From: Anarhynchus alexandrinus
Lineage: Eukaryota; Chordata; Aves; Charadriiformes; Charadriidae
DNA: 64,000 nucleotides
Direction: 5' to 3'
NCBI GenBank assembly: GCA_008711295.1
Contig: VUYV01000101.1
Coordinates: 1,249,213 to 1,313,212, forward strand
In this document: one piece after another, positions 12,701 through 27,700 of the stretch
Numbering within the stretch: position 1 is the stretch's first letter
Layout: every line of letters begins with the position of its first letter
Program-made: the position numbers and the translations under genes
The notes under the pieces: model-generated
Seen by the model: only the letters and a program-made list of their open reading frames with translations
What the model was told of the DNA's origin: nothing
Database searches by the model: none

Positions 12701-15700
12701 GAAGATCTTCAAAATAGTGCTTGATGGAATGTCACAGATACTGGAACCAGTTATTTTTTTTAATTTGTTTTCTGTCTTTTTATGTACAAATGCGCAGGCA
12801 TACATGCTTATATACTTTGTAATTCTGTACTGCCATCAAGACTAAGGCCTTTGGTCAATTAAAATATCAAAAAGCTTAGCATCATGAATTTTATTTTGAT
12901 GTGTAGATAAAATCAGCCCTACCACAAAAAAAGCATGTCAGTTAAAATGGTCTGACACAAAGGTCATGCAACAAGTTGTGGAAAGAGACCTGTGGAAGCC
13001 AGATTTTTTTTTGATACACATATTTAAAAGTCTGATTGTGATTTTATGTTAAGGGGTGATGTGAATTAGGAACTGTTCTTAAAGTACTTTAGCTCTCTCG
13101 ACCCTACTTTGGAAACAGTTGTCTCAGAAAACATTCTTATTAAAAAGACAGTATTTTTCTAAGGGTTTTATTTTTCTAATAGTTTTATCTTTCCTCTACT
13201 TCTTTTATTGCTAGTCTAGATTTCTTTTCTGTGGTTTATTGTAATTACTACTATAAGAATATAAAGAACAGTAACAATAGCAAAGCTCTACTCTTTTACT
13301 CTGCCAGCATTATTCTCACTACTTCTGATTTATAGTTAATGTCATTTTCAGGGCTGCTCAGGATCTTATGAAGTGGCAACAGAAATCTAGTCCTGTGTCT
13401 GAGCATACTGTAAAGTCTGCTGTTACGTGGCTCTGGAAGCTGGACCATATGACAGCTGCCAGCCATACCAGCTCTGCTGAAGCCCTGCTGGAAGCCATGA
13501 GTGATGAGGCGGTAAGCTCATACATCTTTTCAGAAGCCTCAAGGAAATCCAAGAATATTCAGTGCCAGACTGGCTACTGTGATTTGCCCTGATGAATATT
13601 GCAAAGATAAATATTAATGACAGCATTTGGAAAGTTTTTTTCCCCAAGTGTAGCTGCATACTATGTTTACTGATGGCCTGTTTATGTAAATGTACTGCAT
13701 TTTGAACACAGAAACTTGTTTATTTTCTTTTTTAGAGTATACAGAATAAATTACATATTCATTCATTAAGGGAAAGAGGAAACATCTTCCCTTCCACTTT
13801 CTTTGCCATATATGTTTTTCAGGGCTTCCAGTTTATGAGAAAATCGCTAGCATCAACATTATTGAAGACCGGGAAACCATTTTTATTTTGTTATGTATCC
13901 AAAGTGCTCATGAAAAATAATATTTAAAATCCAAAATAGTAACTACAGACATTTATTTAAGCATTAACTCATGGTAGGAGTATGCAAATCCTTTTCCATC
14001 AACCAGGTTATAGCTAGAGTATTGTCCAGGACAAAAAGATAAATCAAGCACAGGTATTGCTGTAATTAATTTCTGTCTGTTTCTGAAAGTACCATATTAT
14101 TTTATTCATTATAGCAGAGTCACAAGGCATAAAACATATATGCCATCATTTCAGCTAGTCACTTAAAACTTGTGTTGTTAAAGAGATATTTTATGAAATT
14201 TGCTTACAATGAGCATTGTTTCAGGTCCCTAGCACCTGAGGTTAATGGAAAATTCAGCCTACTGTGTGTGCACTAGAATCATGGGTTTTCACTGCCATTA
14301 AGATCCATCCCTGTGTGCAGATCCAATACTAACTCTGTTGTAAATTTCTGAGACATTGTCTGAAGGAGAATGTAAATTTGGCTTGAGTTTCCTTCTGGTT
14401 CCCTGTGCTGGTGGATTCTCATCCAGATGAATCTTGATGTTTGGAAAATGATATTAAAAAAGAACAGGGTGAGGAACAAATTGTGCAACAGCGAGATTTT
14501 TTATGACTGCCTTTTTAAATGCATCCTTCATCATTTTTATTAACATTTTCAATTTGCAGTATATTACTGATTTCCTGGTGGGAAATGAAAAAGATCACAT
14601 TTAGATTTCAGTATTGTCTGGATGAAAAAAAGGCTTGTTGCACCTGTTGGATCTGAGTATGAATAAACAGAAATTAAAATTCGTCCAACATTGAGAAATC
14701 TATTATTTTTTTTTTTTGTACTTTGGTGAGCTAATGGGTAATCTGGGGGAGTCAGTTGTGGCAGGTACTCAACATAAAACAAGATTCAATTACTCCTAAA
14801 TACAGTCTAGTTGAAGGTGTCCCTGCTCATTATAGGAGAGGTTAGACTAGATGACCTTTTAAGGTCCTTTCCAACCCAAACTATTCTGATTCTATGATTC
14901 TATGATTCATTATCATTCATAACTGATGGTCCACTTGAGTGCAAGCCTCACTGTTCTGCAGGCTGGGGGAGATCCCACTCAGTCCTAAGCAAAAGCTGCA
15001 TAGTCACTGGGCAGTCATAAATGACTCATTCCTCAGAACAGGCTTCATCAACAGAAGTTGCTTCAAAACAATAGCCCTTTTTTCCCTAGACTTGGCTCTT
15101 CCTGTCATTCCTTTAGCTGAGCTTTTCTTCCCATGTGTGGTGACTCCTTAGATTTCCTTTCCTCACGACCTGTCAGTCCCAAGTTCAAGATGACTCTGCT
15201 GTAAGGTTGCAGTCCTTTGAGTTCTACCTGCCACAGATGTATCCACAGTGTTTAACTTGCGGTTCTGTACAGGTGCCACTCTGCAAAGTATCAGTCACCC
15301 ATCCAAAACACACCTCCCCACCAAGGTAAAGACTGGGAGGAACTGTTCATGTTGTTCCCCTTCCTGTTCTTGTGTGAAGTTTGTTTATTTGTTTAGATGG
15401 GTACATAAATAATAATTTTCAGAATATGAAGGACTAAACAGAAAGGTTTTAACCTTTCCCTGCTAATCTGTAAGGAACATTTCCTTTGTGGCATGGTATT
15501 GCTGGGTTTGTATTTAAGTAGAGTGAATTGTCTGTGGTTAGCAATTTTGTTTTTCTTGTGATGAGTTGGTTCTGCATCAGCTATGTCCAAGAAATGTCGA
15601 CGTTTTAGAAGTTGCAGAGGCAGGCAGTAAATCCTTTGGAGGAAGTATGAAAATTGATATCCTCGTAGAATATCAAGTTTATGAATCGTTGGCAGTCTTA

Positions 15701-18700
15701 GGAGGGAGGGGGAGAAGATGTGAATCTTAAAGAACACAGGGAAATGTGGTTGTGCAATATGCATGCATTTCCCCAGTTCAGGAAAATGAATAGGAACAAG
15801 GTGTTATCCAAGGACTGGGTCTCAGCTGAGAGAGCTATGTGTATGCTCAGGTAGCTTTCTAGCTGGATGAAACGGAGAAGAAACCTTGTAAAACTGAACC
15901 AAAGCGCAGATAGGTGCAAGAGATCTTTCATTTTGTTTCTGTGCACCTTTTTCTAAAGCTAATAAGTATTTTGTTAATCTTGCACTTTAATGAAACACAT
16001 TAATTCTTCTCTTTAACCTTATTATTTGTCTAGCATTAACAGTGTTGCCAGGACACCTGGCTGACCACAGACCTGCTTGCTCTCAGGCAGGTGTGGTCTG
16101 TAACTATGGGCCCTGCCTCCCACACGGAGTGTTTCGACCCCTCTACAATATCCAAGGGAAGCCCGAGGTGGCAAGGTGCTGCTTCATTAATTTGCCTGGT
16201 CTAGCCTGAGATTGGGTTGCTGCTTGGGAGAGATGCTGAGGATTAGCCCAAGTATTTGTGGCAAAAGGTAGAGGAAGGAAAGAGCTTGAAATCCAGAAGT
16301 CCATGTCAGTTTGTATCAACATGCTTATGATGTGAGACAGTACAGGGATCCTACAGCCTGGAACCTTCAAGTACAAACTGGGCAAAAGATGTTCCTGTGC
16401 CACTCTTTTGGCTCAGGGAGCTGAAATATAAATCAGTATCAACATCAGTAGTGGAAATGAACACACTTACAGGTGACAGATACTGAATTTGCTTTACTAC
16501 TGCATGAAATTATGTGGGTGCAGAACCATTTCCTCAGTGCCATACCAGACTCAAATAGTTGCCTTCTCTTTTGTGGTGCATGTCCTGGGATTCCTAGTCG
16601 TACCCGAGTGTAGTTTTTCAGTTAAACAACTATTTATCAGATAGTTATCAGTTGATATGTACCATGCCATAGGACTGATATGCTATACTTAGTGTCTTGA
16701 ACATCATCATGGGATAGCTGTTGTTACATTTGTTTTTAGTGATGGTGAAAATTCAAGAAGCATACTTACCATGAGGATTGTTAGCATGGATAAGTGCACA
16801 TAACCTCAAATCCCTCATAATGTAATACTCAAGCAGTAACTACAGGACGTTTCTTCAGCTTCTCTCTCTTCTTGCAATAACATTTTCAGTGTGTGTGGTA
16901 ATAATAAACCTGCCAAGCTCCCTCTGTCTTGGGAAGTATAAAAAATGCAAATTATCTGTAAATACCAGCAGTAGCATTCAAATAATGATACATCTTTCCT
17001 ACCCTCAAAATACATACTGCTAGTAAAAGTATGTCTGGTATATAAGTTCCTACTGATTTTCAGCCCTGGCAAGGCACCAACATAGCGTCTCTCTTCATGA
17101 AAGGGGAATGTGGCACAGAACCTTGTGCTATCTAATAATACAGTTGTCCTTCCTTCCACCTCTCTTTGGTTTCAGTTAACTTCTGTGGAAAGGGGCTTGC
17201 ATTGGGCAGAATCAGACTGAGGGTCTGTGGGCCAGGTTCTCTTTGCATTTCAGGAAATTTTATGAGGGCTTCATTTGAATTACTAGCGTGAATGGGAGGG
17301 AGAACCAAAGATCTGAAAATCTTACAACCCAAGTAACGCATTGGTTCTACCAAATTTTCCTACCAGTACTCAGCACAGGACAGTGCTTGAATAAGTACCA
17401 GGCATACGCGTAAAACAATGTCTTCTAATTCCCTTTTCTTTTTCTGTTTAATGACAGGTTGAAGCTGTTTATTACTTTGTTGTGGGTGATGTTCCAGTGG
17501 ACACAAAGCAGCTACTTCTTGAGAAGGTTCCTCGTGGCCCCTGTCCAGTCAACACAGTATCTTTCAATGCTAGGGAAGATGAAACGATTATTTTTCTGAA
17601 AGAGTTGAGCCGCTTGGCCTCTGGCAGGTATGATAAAGAAGAAGCACAGTAACGATTTGAGTACTTGTAAAGTGCCTTGCTGCTAGGAATCGTATCTGAA
17701 GATATCTGAATATAATCCCCGTTTTACTCATGAGGAAAACAAGACTAAGCAGTTCAGTAAGTGATCTGGGGAAACTGGGGAAATGGTCTAAGAGATATGA
17801 CTGAAATGCAGGACCTACTCAAAGAGACCAGCTTCTTTCCACATATGTGCTCACTGGCTTGCAGAAAGGCCATTCCTTTTTCATATCCTAAATAATCTGT
17901 CATCTGCTCCTCTTTTGAAGTCTGAAAAATTGTTCAGGGCAAAGGGTCACAACATAAACTGAAGCAAGTTTTTATTGTATTGCTTTGTACTCTGGTAATA
18001 TCCACAGGCACCAGCAAAGGATCTAGACTTTTGTTGGATCAAGTGCCATACAGACATGTACTGTAATGCCTGTCCTGAATGGGCAGTTCCTGGAACAACA
18101 GAAAATTGATGTGGTGTTATCCATCCAGCTTGGTTGTGTGGAAATGCAGTTCTGTATCATGCTCTCTAGCATCTAGTTAGTATGGTTGGTGGAAACTGAT
18201 ATATTCCACATGGCTTGTTGGCTACTTTATCCTGGGAATCAGCCACGAAGTGAGAATCAGCCTTGAGTAGAAAGGGATAATAAAACTAATCTTGATTGTG
18301 ATATCAAATTAAGGAAAACAAATGAACAAACGCAAAATCCCACAATGCCAAACTCATGCTGAACAGCAGGAGGGCAGTAGGAGTCAGTAGGTGTTTGCCT
18401 GCTTAACAGAAGTCACTGTACAGTTAGAGAACTGTGAAATGGCTGCTAGCTCTTTCTGTTTCATTGTTGTTTGTGCAAGAGTGGGAAGACCTCCAACAGT
18501 AGAAATCTCCAAATGACAGCAGAGCAATTGGTAAGATGGCAGCTGCTTAGCTCTTTTATAGCCATCTGTGTTTAGAAGTAGCTTTTAAGAGATGGAGCGT
18601 CTGCCAAAAATCAAGACTGTGGGAAAGTATTATGCTTGCTCTGGGCTGATGTGTGTCTAAAATGATTGTGGTCATTTAGAACCATGGTACCTCCATGATA

Positions 18701-21700
18701 CCAGGTACATTGCCAGTCACCGCCTTTCATTTTCTTTGGGCAGTGTTTTTACCTCCTTTATAAAAGGAAAGTGAATGTTTCTTGTATGGTGGAGAAAGAG
18801 GCAAGAAGGGTTGTGGCAGGGAGCCGAGACAAATCGCTTTATTTAATATGATTCCCACTATCTTCTTTTTGCGTAAGTCTAGCTTTGGTGCAGACACTTA
18901 TTGGTCCAATTAATATCTTGCTGGTGGGTATTTGCCCAATAGCTATCTATAAGTTTAAGTCAGCTTTCCCATAGGAATGGCCAAGTTCATGGGCTTTTCA
19001 TGGCTTGAGCCTGTTTCTAGTGTAGTTCTGGTTTAGAAATGCATCTTTTTCCTGCTCTGGGAGCTTTTCTGTTTTGACAATGAGGGTAAATCAAGTCTGC
19101 TTGACTTCCTGATTTGTATGTCAATAATGAAATAAATGTTTCTGTTGGGCTTTCAGCTGGGAGGATAATCTGATAAAAGGGTGTTAGTGTCATCTCAGAC
19201 ATCTCAAATGACATGGTTGCTCAGCATGTTAAAAGCATTAATTAAAAATAGATTTCCAGGAGAATGAAAAGAAAGGTGCCTGAGAGTAAATAATACCAAA
19301 ATGAAAGGATGTTCTTCTTGAAAAAGACTTCAGAATGTACATAAATGTATATACGAGGTTTGATAATATTCATAGTGTTGTTGTAGTTGAAGGTTTGGAT
19401 ATATTGAATAGGTAAGCAAATAATTCCAAAGTTGTACACCACTATGATTTTGCATGTGTGACATACATCTTGTTAAAATTAGGAAAGTGTTTATGTAGTT
19501 TACGTACTGGTGAAAACTCATTTTGTATTACAGATTCCATGCTTTTGCTGAGAAGAATGACTATAGAGATGCTACTGGACCTGTACTAAAATGTGAAGAG
19601 GATGGAAAAGGTCTAATTGCCCTGAATTCCAGAAAAGTGAAAGGGCGAATGCCACTAGGTAGACAATATGAAAACCAAGATGATACTGATTTTCTCAGTG
19701 AGGTTTCAGAATAGAATTATAATATAGGAACTTGCTAAGTGTAAAATCAAAAGCAGCCTTCTGTAGGCATGGGTGGGGTGAGAACAGGACTGGTCAGATG
19801 GAAATTCTGTGGGTGGGAAGGAAGAGGGAAAGGAAAAGACAGAAGTGAAGAGAATAGAGGATGTGCATGTGAGAATGAAAGAGAAGTGAAAAAAGGGTGA
19901 AGAACATTTATTTAGGGAGACAACGAATAGAACTGGTGTGCTTATGCCAGTGACCTTGTGGAAATGTATAGAAAAATGGCAGAAATGGAGAAGAATAGTG
20001 TGGAAGACCATCTGATACAACAGCCACATCAATACAGGCCAAGTTCATACGTAATATTAGGGGATTAAATCCACATGAGGTTGACTTGCTTCTCTCAAGA
20101 TCTGAATTTGTCATAAAGACAGGCAATGAGCACAGTAAAATAACCATAGAAAAGAAGGTGCAAAGAAGGGGGAAATTGATAAAGAAAACCTCAGGAGGAT
20201 ACAGATAACAGAAAGAAACAGTTTTACTGGGGGGTGGAGCTGGGCAGAATGCCCTCAGTGTGTTTCTTATTAGTCACAGTGCTACTTCCTCTGGGATAAG
20301 TCAGCCTTACTGTTCAGTGTGACTGGACTGGGGTTCCAGCCAGGTTGGGTGGAGACCAGCTTGTGGTGTGAAGTGAGGCTGTGTATGTCAAGTCTGATAT
20401 CTTTATCAGCAGGACGTTAAACTAAAAAATGATTTCTTTTAAATATCAGGAGACGTAAGACCTCTTTATTCTAGTGGCTCACATCCCCATTATGCTGGGG
20501 GGCATTAGTTTTGCCCCAAAGGTAGAATGGTGTATCCTCTTCTTACTGCTAGGGAATGTACAGCATAGGGTGGATTTAGTGACTCGCTGAAGGTCATTTG
20601 TCAGTCTTAGACTAACTGGCCCATATTTCCTGGGTTGTACTCTAGTTCTTTGTGTACTAGCCTGTCCTTCACTAGGACCGTGATTATAACAGTACAAGAG
20701 AACCATAGTGGGGGGGCAGAATTAAGAGAGGGAGGTATTGATGTGCTTGTATCACCTGCTTTTTTTGCTTCGTGAAGGGACACTCAAGCCTCACCCACAC
20801 AGGATTTAGAGACCAAAAGCAGAGAATGCTTCAAAACCCTGTCTCTCATTTCGTACTAATTCAGAACAGTATAATGGTCGCCTTCAGTCTGCTATGAGTG
20901 CTTCCTTGCTGGACCCCATTTGGAGGTGTGAGTGGGGGGAGCTGGCTTCCTCTTCCCCCAGGCAGTCAGCCTGTGTCAATAGATGGGCCTAGAGCTCCTG
21001 TATGACTGAAATTACTTCCTCACCACTGTTTCTAAAGCTGAAAGCTGAATAGCTTTAATCGTTCAAAAGGGCAGTAATCTCCTTGAAGTGCATTGTCTGT
21101 TGTGCCTTATTGCTATTATGGAGTAGGATTTACACATTAAAAAGGAACACAATTAGCTTTCTGCATTTACAGGGTATTATAAGCCCAGTCGTGACATCAC
21201 TGGCAGCCAATCGGAGTGTTTCAGTCGTATGCAGAATCTAAAGTCCTTTTAGAAAAGAAAACACATTGGAGACATTATTCTAGTCTGTGTCTGATGCCTC
21301 TTGTTTCAGAGACTCCTTCAAGGGTGTAGAAGGCAATAATAATAAAAGTGTCGATTACTCACTAATGGGCTCTGAAATGGGCAGAATGCCATTGGATGTG
21401 TGGCATAAACTATACAAGTGAACAAATAGAGAATGAACCAGAGAATCTTCCAAATGTGGTGTTTCTTGAAAATAAGGGGAGGTACAGGAATATTTTGATT
21501 ATGTTTCTTTTTGCACCACAAACACAACAGCTGGAAACTGAAAATCATCATTATGCTTTATGGACTGGAAAGCCGTTTTAAGGACATCTGATAGTCTTCT
21601 GGGTATCCACTGAATAACAGCATTTTGCAAATACAAAATATCTTCATGTTCACTCTTTTTCATCTGCTTAACCAAAACAAGTCGGAAGTGAACTATATAA

Positions 21701-24700
21701 AACCTTTGATAAGAGCTCCATTCTCCCCTGTTTTGCATCTTGAGCAGTCATTTAGAAAGCAAGCGTGAGAAACTGCCAAATTTGAATTTTTTTTACACTC
21801 ATTTTGAATGGGTGCTTGAGATCAAAACAGGTGTAAGCCAGTAAAGAATTAAGGTCCTTATGTTGGCAGACTCAGATTTACTTAAGGCTTTTAGATAAAG
21901 CCTAATTTCACTAATGTGGTGATATTTCCTCATCCAGCACTGATTTTCCTGTTATCATGTGTGCCTACATTCTTTGTGTAACTTCTTCATCTGCAAAAAG
22001 CTGCAGAATTAAGCAATCCTGTTTTATAGTTAAAATTATAAGTGGAAAGGAGGTGAAATTTAAGTTGGAACTTGAAGACATAGAGGGCAAGAGATAGTGG
22101 AAGCTGTGGAGAAGAAGGTTCATGCTCAAAAGGGACACAGTTGTGTCATCTGCTTGCAGTGACAGGGAGATAAGTGCTAAACAGGGCTTGACAAGCAATG
22201 GCGTTTTGAGCTAGCTCCTGAAATGAATAGTGGGTCCTTGTTGGCTGAAATAGAAACAGTAAATCTCTGCACAGTGTTTTTCTGTGTGGTGGAATAAATG
22301 AGCCGGTATGTGTAAAGAAAATGCAAATGGACCGAAATCAGGATTTGACTGATGTGACAAATCCATAGAGGGATGTATCTGACCTCCTTGTGAACAGTGT
22401 AAGGCTGTATTCTTAGGTGTGCTTGATTTTCCACATTTACCTATGGTCACAGGGAAAATTTCAGGTTGCTGTGTGTAAAATGGGAAGCATAAAAGCACCA
22501 GCCTCCTATATGACATTGAAGTCAATGAACTCTGCACTGTTTATGTACACAGACATGGGAGAGACTGAACCCTCCCGTCAAAAAGCCAGGATAATTATTT
22601 AAGCGTAGCTACTTTGCCTACAAGCTGTAGCAAAGATCATTGCCTCTACTTTTTCCTTGCTTGTGCTTTGTCTAGTCTTAGCAGCCTAACCTTGGCCTGG
22701 CAAATCTCTTTGCTAATGTGTAGAGAGTGATGCAGATAGCCGCTCTGCAATACCACATGGGATACAAAGTTCATTTGCTTTGTCCATTTGCCCAGTGGGA
22801 AAGGGGCAGGATTGGGCTACAGTGAGTTTCAGTGCCACTTGACCTGGCAGGTAACGCAGGTAAAGCTATGTACTCCCCTCCTGTGCTCCTTTGTACCTCC
22901 ATTCATCCCCCTCTGAATGGGGAATTTTAAAAATCAACGCTTGAGGGAATATTGCTATGTTCTGCTGCCACGTAGAGGTTGAGGAAGGGACCAGCAGTGA
23001 AAAAATGAAATTGCCCATCTTGCCTTGCAGGCAAATGAAGTTTAAAATAGATCTTAATACATTATATTTGGATTTGCTTGCTTCCATGGTCTAAGTCAGG
23101 TAATCAGAGAAGTAAGAAATGCTTCTGTGTTCCATGAGTTGCTTTTGCATTTTTATTAGCTTGATGTTTCAAAGATATTGTAGATTTTGCAGGCTTTTTC
23201 TTTTTTTTTTAGTATGGGCTTTTTTTCTCAGCAGGTTTTGTATCTTGAGTATGAAATCAAAGGGGTTACAGTGACTTGTCAAACTGGATGAGTTTGTCTG
23301 CTGGGAGGTAGGTGTGGAAAAGCTGCTTCTTTTAAGCTTGCCTGACAGTGTTAAATAAGTGGGAAATGGAAATAAGGGCGGTTATGAGTTTCCGTGTACG
23401 TGTGCAAGTGTGTTTGTGTTTTCGCTTAGACCTACCATCTTGCTTCTAAATTCGCCCATGTCAGCAAAATGCTTCTGCCCCTAGCCGCAGGCTCTCCCCG
23501 CACCCTTCCCCATCCTCTTCCTCTTTTTTGGGGCCTGCCTCCTTCAGACCAGAAACGCCATTTAACCCAGGGCAGGACACGTCTGAAACTAATCTTTACC
23601 CAGCGTGGGGTGCTCTGCTGGGTCGCCATGGCTGTGGGGAGAGCCGAAACCAACCGACTGCCCTCGGCACAAGCCGGGGGGGAAGCAGCAGGGCGTTAAG
23701 GCAGTTTCGTGCGTGTCTGGTGGCCGCCTTCTTGCCGTTGCCGTGCGGCGGTTTTTGAATCGGAACCAGGGGGTCCCCAGGGTTTCAGCCTGGGTGGCCG
23801 TTAAACTGCCAGCCAGGGCGGCTGAGGGGAACACTTCATGGCTGGGGGGGGGATGGGGAGGTCCCTTTGCCTCTGGGGACAAAGTGATTTTTTTTAAGAC
23901 GAGGTCTTTCCTGGGACATGAGTGGCTGAAGGTGTGAAAGAGCCAGTGGGCCTGGAGCGGTTGGGGACTGCAACGCCTGGGGGGTGGTGGCTTTCAGCTG
24001 CTTTTCAGTTGGTGGCCCCCCAAAATGGCACAGCTGAGGTGCGAGAGCAGGGAATTTAAACCAAAGAAAGGTTTGTGCTTCCTTGGTCATTTTTCACTGA
24101 TGGGCTTTGAGGGATGTGCTTTGGGAGGTAGGGAACCACACCTGAAGGATACTATACATTCTATGTGTATGTATATTTTGAGTTTGGGGCCTCAGTTTCA
24201 AAAGGCATAGCTTTGCCTTCCCACTCCTCCTTAGCTGGAGAGGAAAAGAGGCCGAGGTGGAGGTGGAGGTGAGCCACCAGTGTAGAGAGAGAAAGTTGCT
24301 TCGGTTGGCACTGCTTGCAACATGCTCTCCCAGTTGAATCCAGGAAAAGCTGTTGTCAGATAAAAGGTTTTCTAAGCAACTTGACCTTGCCAATGTGCAG
24401 TTATTGATGCCTGCATTTGTCCTGTATACTAAGTGTCGTCAAACATACTTGCTTTGAAAGTGCATGCAGTTTTACTTTGCTGCAGCATAAAAAAACCTGA
24501 GGAAAAAAAACCTTCTTGTGTAATACCAATTCAATACACATATTCTACTGGGGACGGTAACAGTAATCCTGTAAATCTGATGAGTCCATAGCATCAGTTT
24601 AAGGGGAAACAAAGCAACACAATGATATCATCAGTATTTTTTTAAAGGTAGTTGAAATATGCATACTTCTTTCAATATTTTCAAATGTAACATTACAATC

Positions 24701-27700
24701 TTTCATAAAATTAAATCTGGATCCCAGTATTTGATAGCTTGTGGAGGATATCCAGATTTAGTTAGAGACAGTTTCACTGAAATTGCATTCTCAACAGTCT
24801 TAAACTTAGAAATATGTGCATGTGTGGTGGAAATGAATGTGTTTTGTGGTTTTAACTGCAACAACAGGTGTGTGTATATATATTCAATGGCTGACTACTC
24901 ATGAGAAAACCTCTAGCTCCCTACTTGCCAGAATTTTGCCAATGCTCAAATTTTGTGTGTTTTACATTTCTGGGGAGGGATTGTTTATAAAAGAAAAGTT
25001 GACTTCTTTCTGAAGTATTTGAACAGAAAACCTTTCTTAAACTTAAAAGGTAATGATAACAAACTGAGTTTTTTCCTCCCTTTTGTGTTTTATGTTGTGG
25101 AACGATCTGCTTTACTAAAGCTTTTTGTGATTTATGAAATGTTGATCTTTGTCCTAATGGCTGAAACAGATGTTTTTGAAATGCAGGAAGGTCCCAGGAG
25201 ATGGCAGTGTACAATAACACATTTCAAAATATTTCTTGGAAACTAAAGCATTTCACAATTAAAATTGAGTTGTTATTTTGTAAAATGTTCATATTATTAT
25301 TTCAGGGAAGTTTATCAAAGAACAAAATGATCAGGTTTGTTTGTTTACTGATAGCCTACTTTAGTAGACAAGTTTGCATGTCTTATCTTTTATACGGTGA
25401 GCCACCACTGTATATTAACTGAACTACTAGATGATAAGATAGTTGCCTTGTTCAGCATCTTTATGTGCAGTTCAGTTATAGGTTGTAATCCACATTTGTG
25501 ATTAGGATAGCTCACAAATCAGTTTCTTTTATATTTTTGCTGTAACACTACATGCAGGTTTTCTGTATTGTCCTATATTGCAATTTAAACTCTGAAACTA
25601 ACCTTATTTAACACATTTTTTAGTAATGTTCATACTGTTAGGTAAACATGGTGCCTCAGTTTTAATAATTGTACTTTAGTAAACACATACATATTTTAAT
25701 TTTTTTAATCAAGACAAATATATCTATTGAGATTAAGAAAACCTTGTATCAACTCCAGCTTTGAATTTTTCCATTTTTTTGAGAATATAGCATGATAGTA
25801 AAACATTTTATTTTTTTTAGCATTTATTTATGACTGTTGAGAATTCTTAGCATGAAAATAAGCTTATCTTGGCAAAATTTCATCTCATACTTTTCAGGAA
25901 AAGAAGATTTAATTTTAAATAAAGGTATTTATGTACTTTAAGGGTATTGAAAGAGTTGGAAATAGCAATTATAAAAAGCAGAAATTGCCTCAAAATTTCA
26001 AGTTCTTTTTATGACTTCTTTTGCAGTAGCTGGTGTCCGTGAGGATGTCTTTTTGATTTGGAAGGAGCTGGAGGAAGCCAGGAGTACAGTGAGACAAGTT
26101 CAGAAAATTTTATCAGAATCTGACCAGCCTGCTTCTCAAGATGGTATAATTTATGTTTCTTTCAAAAGAGTTACCATTATATTCATGATCAATATTTTAT
26201 TTGTGACAGTTTTGATTACATGTCAATTTGGGGATTATTTTCTCAGAAATGTCTGTATACAGGTAGGACTTATACTTGGCAGCTGAACTTAGGGTTGCTT
26301 AAAACTTTCCATTACAAATCTCTGTTTACTACTGCTTAAACTTGCTGAATTTTAACAGCTCAGGCTGAAACACACCATTTTTAGTTCACTAGTGACTAGG
26401 TTTAGAAATTGCCTAGATTTCAAGATTAATTTTTCATAATTAATATTTTGTGGTCTCTCCCTCTCTGCCTGAGCCAGTAAATCTTTAACTTTATCCCACA
26501 CAGTGCTGGAGAAGTAGTACCTCATCTCTCTCCCATCATGGTCTTCTTGGGATAGCCTCCAGCCTGGTAGCTAGTTCATTCCCCTAAAAGGGAAGTGTGG
26601 GTTTGAATTCTGTTAGTCAAAGGTAGAGGACTGAAACCAATTCTGGGTGAGTGCTCTGACAACTCTTGTGTTAAGAAACATGCAGGAACACACGTTTGTT
26701 CATTAAACTAACAGTTCCCACTGTTATTTTGGCCTAGAACATGATGCACTTGTTCTGTGCATATCAATCGGATTGAGCCCTATTGGAGACAGATGCATAG
26801 CTGGTTTCTAAATCTCTGGAAGGCTTAAACAGGGGACAGTGAGAAGCTACTCAGCCCTGCGAAGATGGAGGTGCTCTGGACATGCTCTGGAGCAGAATGA
26901 TCACACTGACAAGACTTAAATACTGGAAACTTAGAAATCTGAAGAGTCTTCACTGAGGAGGTGGATTTGCAGGATCATAGCTGTGATTGTCAGTGCCTAT
27001 ATTCTGCAATAGTCCCTGGTTTTAAAATACTTACACGGTATCTGGTGGTATTTTTTGCATAAGCTGATACAAGAATCAGGTTGAGTTAGCAGAAATCATC
27101 AGTGATTTTGTGTAGTTCCAGTGTTGTTTATGCAGTGCAATTGCTTTCGCCTTGGCTAGATGGAGGCTGGGGCCAGATGCCCTTTTTGGGATCACCTACT
27201 GAGGAGTGCTTTGTACAGTCAGTTGGGCAGTCACTTGAACTCTCAGCAGTGTGTTGAGATGTTGATTAGGGTGGTAATGGTGAAGACTTGAAGCTGGGAA
27301 CTTTCTCTGCCTGCACTGGGTTTGCACATCTGTCAATAACTCTGCAGGACTTAAGCTTGAGTTTTACTCTTCTGTGAAGGCATAATACAGTTCTTTATAC
27401 TGATAATAGCATCTTCTGAATTAGCAGGACTTCCCATATGAAGTTAAACAAACAGCCATACCGTAATGCATTTGAACAAAAAGACCACAGTAAAGCTGCA
27501 AGGGCAGCCCTAATTTCAGTGTTTATTTATGTTCCTGACTATGCAGATTTAATATTCTTTTAGTGTTTGCCTTCATACGTAATCACTTCATAAACAGATT
27601 AAAAGAAATTAAGTTACAGTGTGATTTATTTTGTCAGTTCTTCAGCATCATTTGACTGTTGCCCATTGATCCAAATAACTGCAGTCTTTCTGTTTGCCTG

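Larger units (their letters stand above)
11371..13351 (+). other. Intron 3
   Basis: Begins with an antisense CR1 only about 14 bp after the donor, and carries a possible ancient MIR/L2-like tail at about 12105-12190. The rest is AT-rich without recognisable content. Confidence 0.7.
19659..26026 (+). other. Intron 6, the longest intron
   Basis: It holds a possible MIR/L2 remnant at about 20565-20650 and a GC-richer CpG-containing block at about 23440-24070, both listed separately. The remaining sequence, including many 60-108-codon open frames, shows nothing I can support. Confidence 0.6.

Noticed and set aside
15393..15764. 123-codon minus-strand frame in intron 4
   Set aside because: No similarity to known proteins that I can see; AT-rich intron noise.
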